Assembly (NCBI RefSeq): GCF_001746295.1
Contig: NZ_MJAH01000002.1
Coordinates: 461,842-525,841 of the forward strand
DNA from: Streptomyces sp. LUP47B
GTDB lineage: Bacteria > Actinomycetota > Actinomycetes > Streptomycetales > Streptomycetaceae
DNA length: 64,000 bases
Reading direction: 5' to 3'
Made by a program: the position numbers and the translations under genes. Under the pieces are notes generated by a model. The model was not told the DNA's origin, made no database searches, and saw only the letters and a list, made by a program, of their open reading frames with translations. How positions within the stretch are numbered: the stretch's first letter is position 1; each line of letters begins with the position of its first letter. Below, piece by piece: positions 51,658 to 59,175 of the stretch.

Positions 51658-53778
51658 TCACGCCGATCCGTGACCGTGCGGCAACAGCGCGCCGCCGGTG
51701 AGGCCGATGCTGAGAAGACGTGTGACGTCCTCGGCGGCCTGGTCGGCACGACGTGCGGCGGTACGCAGCTCGTGCAGGTGGCGGAACGCGGCGCCGTAGC
51801 GCTGCTGTTCGGCGAGTGGGAGCAAAGGAATACGGAGTCGTCGGGGGTCCACCCGAATGATGGATGTGCCGGTGGCTGCAGCGTTGACGTTCTGCTCCGC
51901 TGCGAGGAACCCGGCCAGGAACCAGGGGTCGAGCCGACGCTGATCAGGACGGAAGAGCAGCAGATGGGGCCCCAGGAAGCAGCCTGTCTCGCCCGGCTCG
52001 ACGACCCGGGCCACGGGGCTGTGCCCCACGCGGAGCGTCTCTGTGAGCAGCACGTCACTTCCCTGGATCAAGGGGAGGGCGGCGCCGGTGGGAAGGTCCT
52101 CCGTTCCGGAGGCGGGTCGGTGCTTCACGACGTCGGTTGCCGTGAGTGTCGGTCGTCCGCCGAGTTCTGGTTCGGGCTGCGGTAGCAGTTCGCCGCTACG
52201 AGTCCGGCGGCCCGCGGGCGCGGTGCGAAGCAGACTGAGAGCGCCGCCGCGCAGCAGATCCGCGACCGTCGCTGTGCGCCAGTCGCGGGGGCGGTCGTCG
52301 GCCGGTGGCCAGTCGCCTTCGGCGCTGAGGGCGGTCAGGTCCCTTGCTGCTTGGTGGAGTTGGTCGTACAGCTCCGATGCCTGTTGGGCCAGTAGGGCGG
52401 GGCGCAGAGCTTGCCGGGAAGCCGTTCGAATGTGGCGGGCCGGGGTCAGGTCGACGGCCTCGTTGAGGAGGTCCGTGATCGGCACGGCACTGGCAATGCC
52501 CGGGGTTCCGGTGAAGCCGTCCCGGTCGGCGAGGTACAGCCGCCACGCCGAGAGCACGGTGTCGTCGATGGCGGCCCAGTCGAGATCCCGGTTCTTGGAA
52601 GCGGCGGCATCGACGAGCAGGACCGTCCCCGGAGGTTCGGCCTGTGGATCGGGCCGTTCGAGCACCCACAGGTGCAGGCCGACGTGGAGCGGGGTGGCCG
52701 CGCCCTGGGGAAGTGAGACGACCGCGCGGAGGGCTCCGTCACGTACGAGCTGCGCCCGGATACGCCGGCCGGCGGTGCGTTCCGCGACGGCGGGCGGCAT
52801 GAGGAGCACGGAACGGCCGCCGGGCGCAAGGTGGGCCAGGGAGTGCTGGACCCAGGCGAGTTCGGGCTCGCCCTTGGGCGGCACACCGTAGGCCCAGCGT
52901 TGGTCGTACGCCAGATCCTCGTGCCCCCAGTCACGGACGCCGTACGGCGGATTGCACAGGACGGCGAACGTGGTGAGGCCCTTGAAGGCGTCGGAGCGCA
53001 GGCTGTCCCCGGCACGTACGGAGATCACCGCCTCGGAGGTGCTCAGCCGGAGCCGCACGGCGGCCTGGGCGGCCTGGGCGATCAGGATGTCCTGGCCGCG
53101 CAGTTCGGTCGCCCCTGCGGATGCCGCCGCGGTGAGCAGTGATCCGGTGCCGCACGCGGGGTCGAGAACGCTCACGGGGAAGCCGCCCGTGCTGTCGGTC
53201 AGAAGTCGGGCCATGAGGTCGGCCAACGGGCGTGGCGTGCGGTAGGTGCCGGTGCCCCCGGTGTCCTCAAGCAGGCGTTCGGCCAGAACGTCCGTCGCGG
53301 CCTCGGCGCCATCCACGACGACGCATCGCACCAAGGCTCTCAGGGGTCCGGCCATGTCGGTGCTGTATGCAGGGCCGTCGATTCCGGGAATGTCATCCGC
53401 TTCGTCGGCCGTGGCCGACCGGGCCCATCGCAGCAGCGCGTCGTCGGGTAGTTCGGCGAGAGCATCGCGCTTTCTCCGGTCCAGTCGGGCGACTGCGAGC
53501 AGCGCGGGGAGCAGGCGCAGGGCCAGTTCGCCACCGCCGGGGTGGCTGCGCAGCGCGGTGCGGAGTTCGTCCGCCGGTGTGTCGTCGGGGAGTTGGCCCC
53601 GGGCGGAGAGCCAGGCGCGTACGGCGTTGACGTCGTAGGTGGGGCTGGTGTCCGTGCCTCCGGCCGGGGCGGGAAAATCCGGGTGCCGACGGCGCCAGTT
53701 GCTCACAGTGGCGCGGGTGACCCCGGCCAGCCGGGAGATGTCGGCGGCGGTCACGAGGGCACTGGCCTGCTGGTTCAT
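51658..53778 (-). CDS. Stand-alone N6-DNA methylase with N-terminal HTH and C-terminal specificity domain
   Basis: A 706-residue single-chain enzyme. N-terminal MerR/XRE-like helix-turn-helix TAADISRLAGVTRATVSNWR (about 10-30); catalytic domain with TYRTPRPLADLMARLL, VLDPACGTGSLLTAA (204-218) and NPPYGV (276-281); C-terminal HsdS-like target-recognition region (about 500-700: LPLIQGSDVLLTETLRVGHS, FFLAGFLAAEQN-like, ending LPLAEQQRYGAAFRHLHELR). So it combines HsdM and half an HsdS. It lacks any nuclease motif. Ends 76 bp before hsdM; divergent from a TIGR04141 gene (190-bp shared region). Could be a type IIG-derived or BREX/DISARM-style modification enzyme. Confidence 0.85.
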   Translation of the reverse strand: MNQQASALVTAADISRLAGVTRATVSNWRRRHPDFPAPAGGTDTSPTYDVNAVRAWLSARGQLPDDTPADELRTALRSHPGGGELALRLLPALLAVARLDRRKRDALAELPDDALLRWARSATADEADDIPGIDGPAYSTDMAGPLRALVRCVVVDGAEAATDVLAERLLEDTGGTGTYRTPRPLADLMARLLTDSTGGFPVSVLDPACGTGSLLTAAASAGATELRGQDILIAQAAQAAVRLRLSTSEAVISVRAGDSLRSDAFKGLTTFAVLCNPPYGVRDWGHEDLAYDQRWAYGVPPKGEPELAWVQHSLAHLAPGGRSVLLMPPAVAERTAGRRIRAQLVRDGALRAVVSLPQGAATPLHVGLHLWVLERPDPQAEPPGTVLLVDAAASKNRDLDWAAIDDTVLSAWRLYLADRDGFTGTPGIASAVPITDLLNEAVDLTPARHIRTASRQALRPALLAQQASELYDQLHQAARDLTALSAEGDWPPADDRPRDWRTATVADLLRGGALSLLRTAPAGRRTRSGELLPQPEPELGGRPTLTATDVVKHRPASGTEDLPTGAALPLIQGSDVLLTETLRVGHSPVARVVEPGETGCFLGPHLLLFRPDQRRLDPWFLAGFLAAEQNVNAAATGTSIIRVDPRRLRIPLLPLAEQQRYGAAFRHLHELRTAARRADQAAEDVTRLLSIGLTGGALLPHGHGSA

Positions 53779-53855
53779 GGGCTCCTGCCGGTGACGTAGA
53801 GGCGGGCTGGCTGGACGGTCCCACTCTATACCAGCGCCTCACTGACGAAAAGTGT

Positions 53856-53884
53856 TTGACAGTGCTTTCAGTTGGAGATGTACT
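53856..53884 (+). promoter_or_regulatory. Candidate promoter for the TIGR04141 gene
   Basis: TTGACA at 53856-53861, a 17-bp spacer, and TGTACT at 53879-53884, resembling a housekeeping sigma promoter. It sits 85 bp before the ATG at 53969 in a locally A/T-richer divergent region. Confidence 0.4.
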
Positions 53885-53968
53885 GGGTGTGCTTTCACTC
53901 GGCCTCCCGCCTTCCTCGGGACTCCCAGGCCTCCCCCTGCCCACAACTCCTTTGGATGGAGCGGCGCC

Positions 53969-55654
53969 ATGGCAACCAGTACCTCCAAGCGCACCCTGTA
54001 CCGGCTCACGGGTGTCGCTCCCACGGTCGACGCGATGTTCGACGTTCTTTCCCCTGAGCAACTCGAAGCCGTCGACGCGGAACTGCAGTTCCCGGAGGAG
54101 CGGCTGGGGATTCCGGCGCTGCTGGTCACGGGCAGCTTCGAGCAGCCGGTCGCGAGTTGGTGCGGCGAGATCAACCGCACGACCGGATGCGAGGTGTCGC
54201 GGCCGGTGAACCGGTCGGCCGGGCTGCTGATGCTCGCGGTCGACGGCGAGGTGTACGCCATCGGCTACGACCAGGGATTCCGCCTGGTGCCCGATCGCGT
54301 CAAGGACCGGCGGTTCGGACTGAGGTTCGTGATCCGCAGAGTGGACCCCGCCCAGATCCGTGACCTGGTCGCCCATACGCCGGGCGGCGGACGGACCGAC
54401 ATCACCCTTGTGCCCGGCGGCACCCCGGTCTGGAGCCTGGGCGTCCAGGAGCACGCGCAGATCGTGCGTCGGCTGGGCGGCCGGCTGGACGGGATGCGGC
54501 TCACGATCGGCCTGGACGACCGTACGAAGATCTCCAGCGTCGAGGGCGGTACCGGGCTGCGGATGCGGCTCGGCGTCGACGCCGCGGACCTGGTCGCGGA
54601 CATCCGGGCCATCGCCTGTGTCCTCCGGGACGAGACCCCGAGCCCGGCACTGGAATTCGTCGAGCACATCGTCCCGGTCAAGGACGACGACCTCGTCACA
54701 CGGCTGGAGGAGCGGCTCGACGGCATGCTCGGCGAGCAGGCGGACGGACGTATCGCGGTCGCCGTCCCGTCCGACCACTGGGACGACTACGCCGCCGCCC
54801 AGGCGTTCGCCATCAAGGTGCACAGTAAGGACGCCTACCTCACCGACGACTTCAGCCTGGAGTACGTCCTCAACCGGGCCCGCGTGCAGAGGCCGGGAAC
54901 GCGCTTCGCCGCGCTCCGGGACGGCACAGTCACCCTCTACTCGCACTCCCGGGCTGCGAAGGACGACGTCATCTGGACGTCGTACGTGCTGCGCTGGATC
55001 GAGGCGGAGGTGGCGCTCGGCGGCCACCGGTTCTTCCTGCTGGATGGGCAGTGGTACGAGATCGGCGAGGCGTACCTGGCGGCGATCCGTTCGCAGGTCG
55101 AGCGGCTCATCACCGGCACGCCCTCGGTCGACCTTCCGGCCTGGGTGCTCGGGGACACGGAGCGGACGTACAACGAGTCGGTGCCCGACCTGCGGCCCGG
55201 GTACGTCTGCTTCGACCGTGACAACGTCCGGACCGCGCTGCACCGGGGCAACGGCGTGGAGATCTGCGACCTGCTGAGCCCGGACGACGTCCTGGTCATG
55301 GTGAAGCGGGCCAAGGGGTCCGACGCGCTGAGCCATCTGTTCGGCCAGGCCGTGGTCGCCGTGCAGACCCTGTTGCACTCGCCGGAGGCCATGGACGGGT
55401 TCGCTCGCAAGGTGGCCATGGCCCGGCCCGGCAGGGTGCTGGCGGAAGGCTTCCGGCCTTCGAAGGTCACTTTCGCGATCCTGCTGAAGAACGGAATCGA
55501 CCTCACCGCCGACACGCTCTTCCCGTTTTCGCAGATCACCCTCGTACAGACGGCCAAGCTCCTTGAGGCGTGGGGCGTGGCAGTCGAGGTCACCGGCATC
55601 CAGGCTGCGACGGTGACTCCGAGCCGGGCGGGAATCCGCCATTTGGCCGCGTAG
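53969..55654 (+). CDS. TIGR04141 / DUF6119 'sporadically distributed' protein
   Basis: A 561-residue protein. Family-like features: N-terminal RTLYRLTGVAPTVDAMFDVL; SAGLLMLAVDGEVYAIGYDQ followed by GFRLVPDRVKDRRFGLRFVI; then late LGGHRFFLLDGQWYEIGEAY and TERTYNESVPDLRPGYVCFD, CDLLSPDDVLVMVKRAKGSD. Conserved acidic and Lys residues near KVTFAILLKNG hint at a PD-(D/E)xK-like C-terminal part, but I cannot assign catalysis. The family is known for patchy distribution in defence islands. ATG 53969 has GGATGGAG upstream. Divergent from the stand-alone methylase, which suggests a two-gene modification/restriction unit. Confidence 0.75.
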   Translation: MATSTSKRTLYRLTGVAPTVDAMFDVLSPEQLEAVDAELQFPEERLGIPALLVTGSFEQPVASWCGEINRTTGCEVSRPVNRSAGLLMLAVDGEVYAIGYDQGFRLVPDRVKDRRFGLRFVIRRVDPAQIRDLVAHTPGGGRTDITLVPGGTPVWSLGVQEHAQIVRRLGGRLDGMRLTIGLDDRTKISSVEGGTGLRMRLGVDAADLVADIRAIACVLRDETPSPALEFVEHIVPVKDDDLVTRLEERLDGMLGEQADGRIAVAVPSDHWDDYAAAQAFAIKVHSKDAYLTDDFSLEYVLNRARVQRPGTRFAALRDGTVTLYSHSRAAKDDVIWTSYVLRWIEAEVALGGHRFFLLDGQWYEIGEAYLAAIRSQVERLITGTPSVDLPAWVLGDTERTYNESVPDLRPGYVCFDRDNVRTALHRGNGVEICDLLSPDDVLVMVKRAKGSDALSHLFGQAVVAVQTLLHSPEAMDGFARKVAMARPGRVLAEGFRPSKVTFAILLKNGIDLTADTLFPFSQITLVQTAKLLEAWGVAVEVTGIQAATVTPSRAGIRHLAA

Positions 55655-55697
55655 CGGACCCCTCTAACCTCGCCCAACGGGTTGTGTTTCGAGCACC

Positions 55698-56012
55698 ATG
55701 AGGACCGTCGTGCCTCGGACCTCGCTGAACGCTCTGGACTTCATCGGAGCGTGTCGCTTCACGGTTCCCGCCGCCCTCATCTGCGTAGTGCCATGGCGGT
55801 CATGCGGATGTACGCGGTGGGGGGCGGGGCTCGCGGACGCCATGAACGTGGCGCTGGAGGTCGGCTACGGGACGGCGGGCATGTTCACGACGGACCGGCA
55901 TTACCGCGTGATGCGGCCGCTGACCGGTCGCCCCGACTTCCGGCTGCTCCCGGACGATCTCCGACCTGCTCTGACTGTCCGCATCCGTTTTCGTGTCGTT
56001 GCCCGCTCCTGA
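55698..56012 (+). pseudogene. Fragment of a PIN-domain (VapC-like) toxin
   Basis: A 104-codon frame whose second half reads ADAMNVALEVGYGTAGMFTT then DRHYRVMRPL and FRLLPDDL. That is the usual C-terminal pattern of VapC PIN nucleases (conserved Asp in TxDRxF, then LLP near the end). The N-terminal half does not resemble a PIN domain, and no antitoxin gene is beside it. Probably a decayed or chimaeric remnant; a short functional gene cannot be excluded. Confidence 0.45.
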
Positions 56013-56045
56013 TCGGACGAGGACCAGGAGCGGGAGCCCGTGCGC

Positions 56046-58619
56046 TCAGACCGTGCCCCGCTCCTCCCAGCGGCCCCGGAACCAAGTCAGCGTCTCGGCG
56101 AGCAGTTCGCGGTTGCGGTCCTTCTCCAGCACTGACAGACGGAAGTTGGGGCGCAGCTCCAGCTTGCCCTCCGGGATGTCGACGCCCTCCAATTCGTTGA
56201 GGCGGGTGAGGAGTTCGGCGCGCAGTGCTCGGTCGGTGAACGGGTCACGTGCGGCCAGGTACTGGAAGACCACCTCCGCCGTGCCGCCCCGGCCACCGCC
56301 CGGGTACAGCGTGAGCGGCCAGATACCGCGGCCTGGCGCGCCCGCCTCCCCGAGCATGAGGAACGCGCTCGTCATGACCTGGCCCGCCCCGTGCCCGATC
56401 CAGCCGCCGAGCTTCTCCCAGTGGGCGAAGAGCGCGCGTACCGCTTCGACCGTCTCGGGGGAGTCGTCCGCCGCGAGCTGGCGGAAGAACCGGTCGGCGC
56501 GCGTCTCCTCGCCCTGGCTGCCGCCCGGCGTCCGCTGTGCGGTGTCCTCGCCCTCAGTCCGGTCGTCGTCCTCAGTCACCAGCAGGGCGAGGTCGTCGGC
56601 GGTGAGGCGCTGGACCGGATCGGCGGATCCGGTCGCCGTGAACCGGATGCCGTCGGCGGTCAGCCGGGAACGGACGTCGCCGCCCTCATCCTCAGATGTC
56701 CAGCGGAATCCTTCGGAGACCCTGCCCTCGGAGGTGAGCACCCGGTGCGCGTTGGCCACCCCCGGTGTTCCTGCCAGGTGGTTGCCCACGGCCTGGGCTC
56801 CGGAGCCGAGGAACGCGGCGAGATCCCCGTACGACGTCCACATGCCGTGGGGGAGCGCCGCGAGCACCTGGTGTGCCAGGTGCCAGTCCCGGCTGCGCTC
56901 CGCGCGGCCGACTCCGCGCAGGGGGGCCGGCCACAACGCGACCGCGCGGTCAGTGAGTTCGTCGGCGCGCGCGAGGATCTCCTTCGCGCCCCACCGTTCG
57001 GTGGCGGCGATGCGGCGGTTCATCTCCAGGTGGCTGCCTTGGAGCAGGCCCTGTTTGCGCTCGAAGGGGTGGTTCGACAGCTCCGAGTTGACCGCGGTGA
57101 GCGTCAGGTTGCCGAGGGTGTGCTGCAGCCCGGAGTGCAGGTCCTCCACGCGCTCTCCGGCGGCCACATCCTCGCCCAGCATCTGTAGCCACTCGTCGCC
57201 GGGCGACTGCGGCATGACGTGCTCGATGGTGAGCTGCGCGGCGGCGAAGTCCACCGGTTCCGGATGCTCGTAGCTCTCCTCCAGCCGCTGTAGCACCATC
57301 TTGCGCTGCTGCGGCCGTCCGAACTGGTAGAAGGGCGCCTTCCGGATCTTGTCGCGGAGCTCCTCGTCCGTGGGCCAGAACCGGTTGTCGGCGGAGAGCA
57401 ACTGGTGCAGTCCGTCGGCGACGGGCACGTCGAGAGGGAGTTGCCCGGGCACGGCCTGGAAGATCCTGTTGAGGTTGTTGGGCGGCACCCGGCAGATCAT
57501 CCGGCGTACCAGGAAGCTCTCGATGTACGACATCGCTCGGGCCGCGTCCGAGGAGTCCAGGTCCCCCCGCTCGCGCCGGTCGAGCAGCAGCATCAGCGGG
57601 GGATAGGTGACCTGGGCCTGCCAGGCGTCCAAGCGGTGCAGATGGGCGCGGACCGATGGGTCCGGCTCCTCCTCGGGGTGCAGCAGGCGGCGGAAGAGAG
57701 CGGCGCTGCGGTGCAACTTCTTGATGTAGTCCTCGATGTCCTCCTCGCTCGCCTTGCCGTGCTCGAAGCGGTACTGCTGAGCTGCGTAGAGGTCCTGGCG
57801 GCGTACCCGGTCATCGCCGTCGAGGACCAGTTGGAGCCACATGAGCTGTTCCAGCTCTTCGTTGCTCAGACTGGCCTGCAGCGGCAGCCAGTAGGCCTCG
57901 TAGACCTGCTCACCGCGGGTGGGCAGCTTCATGAACAGGTAGTTGCGCAGCAGGTCCGCCTGGCTGAGCTTGAGTCCGGTGTTGTTCAGGGACTCGAAGA
58001 TGCGGTGCACGTTGTCGCCGCGTTCGGCGGTTACCGCAACCAGTGTCAGCCGGGAGGTGATGGCCTGCTCGATGCGGAACACATCCTGCGGGGCGGCGGG
58101 ATCGGCTGCCTCGACAAGCTTGCGGCGAAAGAAGGTGTAGGCAGCTGCGACACCGCCGCCGGCGGCCTGTTCCGTGAGCGGGCCGCGGACGTGCGCGGCG
58201 AACTGCGACCGGTCCGCCTGGGTCGGCAGCAGCCGGAAGTGGTCGCTGCCGTTCTGCCACTTGTTGATCAGGTATTGCTCGTCGATGCGCTCGGCGTCGC
58301 GCGGTTGGGCGTCCCTGACGTGATCGCGGATCGCGGCCAGGGCGAGGGAGAGTGTGGTCAGCCTCTGCTGGCCGTCGACGACAAGCCAGCGAGGGAACGT
58401 CGCATCGTTCTGCGGCGACGGCGCGAGGACGACGGACCCCAGGAAGTGCGTGTTCGCCGTTTCCCCGCGCTCGATCAACAGGGCCTGCTCCAGGATGTCG
58501 CTCCACAGCTGTTTGAGCTGCTTATCCGTCCAGGAGTAGGTCCGCTGGTAGAGCGGCACCTGGAACTGCTGGGCCCTCCCCTGCACGAGATCGGCGAACA
58601 GCGTCTCTTTGGCCTGCAA
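56046..58619 (-). CDS. DUF262-DUF1524 protein with alkyltransferase-like (ATL/MGMT-fold) domain
   Basis: An 857-residue probable type IV-style nuclease. DUF262: LYQRTYSW (24-30) and LVVDGQQRLTTLSLAL (79-94), IFESLNNTGLKLSQADLLRN; DUF1524 HNH-like: LTIEHVMPQSPGDEW (463-477) with TLGNLTLTAVNSELSNHPFE. Then a DNA-binding ATL domain at about 578-645: VLAALPHGMWTSYGDLAAFL, GNHLAG, and NAHRVLTSEGRVSEGFRW, where the MGMT active-site PCHRV reads NAHRV, so the reactive Cys is replaced by Ala. A C-terminal domain (about 700-857) follows. Start taken as TTG 58619 (LQAKETLF) behind AGGGGGA; GTG 58655 is an alternative. By analogy the ATL domain may recognise modified guanines in phage DNA. Confidence 0.85.
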   Translation of the reverse strand: MQAKETLFADLVQGRAQQFQVPLYQRTYSWTDKQLKQLWSDILEQALLIERGETANTHFLGSVVLAPSPQNDATFPRWLVVDGQQRLTTLSLALAAIRDHVRDAQPRDAERIDEQYLINKWQNGSDHFRLLPTQADRSQFAAHVRGPLTEQAAGGGVAAAYTFFRRKLVEAADPAAPQDVFRIEQAITSRLTLVAVTAERGDNVHRIFESLNNTGLKLSQADLLRNYLFMKLPTRGEQVYEAYWLPLQASLSNEELEQLMWLQLVLDGDDRVRRQDLYAAQQYRFEHGKASEEDIEDYIKKLHRSAALFRRLLHPEEEPDPSVRAHLHRLDAWQAQVTYPPLMLLLDRRERGDLDSSDAARAMSYIESFLVRRMICRVPPNNLNRIFQAVPGQLPLDVPVADGLHQLLSADNRFWPTDEELRDKIRKAPFYQFGRPQQRKMVLQRLEESYEHPEPVDFAAAQLTIEHVMPQSPGDEWLQMLGEDVAAGERVEDLHSGLQHTLGNLTLTAVNSELSNHPFERKQGLLQGSHLEMNRRIAATERWGAKEILARADELTDRAVALWPAPLRGVGRAERSRDWHLAHQVLAALPHGMWTSYGDLAAFLGSGAQAVGNHLAGTPGVANAHRVLTSEGRVSEGFRWTSEDEGGDVRSRLTADGIRFTATGSADPVQRLTADDLALLVTEDDDRTEGEDTAQRTPGGSQGEETRADRFFRQLAADDSPETVEAVRALFAHWEKLGGWIGHGAGQVMTSAFLMLGEAGAPGRGIWPLTLYPGGGRGGTAEVVFQYLAARDPFTDRALRAELLTRLNELEGVDIPEGKLELRPNFRLSVLEKDRNRELLAETLTWFRGRWEERGTV

Positions 58620-59175
58620 CCTGGTCCCCCTTGGCAGTTGATGTCTTCGCGGCACGTGAGAACGACCATAGGGCCTCTCGCTTACAGGCACGGAAATGCT
58701 TCGGTTTTCGCCCAACACTCGCACCACAGTGCATAGGCGACATGCTGACCGGAAGGCCAGTACGAGGCGCTCTGGCAGCTCGCCGAGGGCCTCGACCCGA
58801 CGACATCTCACTACGGCGCATGGCCGTCGTACGGCCGGAGTCGTCGGCACGCTTGCGACCTTGGGAGCGATTGGGTTCGGGGCGCGCTGGCATGGCGCAT
58901 CGGCTGTTGGGTGATCAGCAGGCGGCCTGTCGGGCGAGCCCGAGTTCGGTGCTGAACTTGCGGTGGGTCGCCGTGCGGGTGGAGCGGTTGGAGAGGACTC
59001 CGGCGATGGCGAGTTGGGTCTCGGTGTAGGTCTCGCGCCGTCGGGTGAATCGCTGGAGGGACCCCCACCGCTTGTACCCGGCGGTGGTGTGCTCCACGCA
59101 GCAGCTTCCTCAGCGACGACTACGAGCAGTAGCAGTCGGTTGTATGGCACTTCAGTCGGTCTGCGAGTCGCCGGT
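58620..59175. other. Intergenic region with gene debris
   Basis: Nothing convincing apart from the LuxR-type remnant listed separately. A plus-strand stretch near 58755-58800 gives QYEALWQLAEGLDP, but is not continued as a gene. Confidence 0.4.
58915..59097 (-). pseudogene. Remnant of a LuxR-type helix-turn-helix
   Basis: A 60-codon frame ending TETQLAIAGVLSNRSTRTAT then HRKFSTELGLARQAAC. It resembles the LuxR pattern (T.TE.Q.A..V..GLSNRE...L..S..TV...HRKFTKLG) with the middle shortened, so the recognition helix is broken. No receiver or ligand domain upstream. Likely a relic left by deletion. Confidence 0.4.

Noticed and set aside
58153..59150. N-terminal extension of the ATL-DUF262 gene to 59150
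   Set aside because: The added part is Pro/Thr-rich shadow sequence crossing the LuxR remnant region; the DUF262 domain starts at the TTG at 58619.
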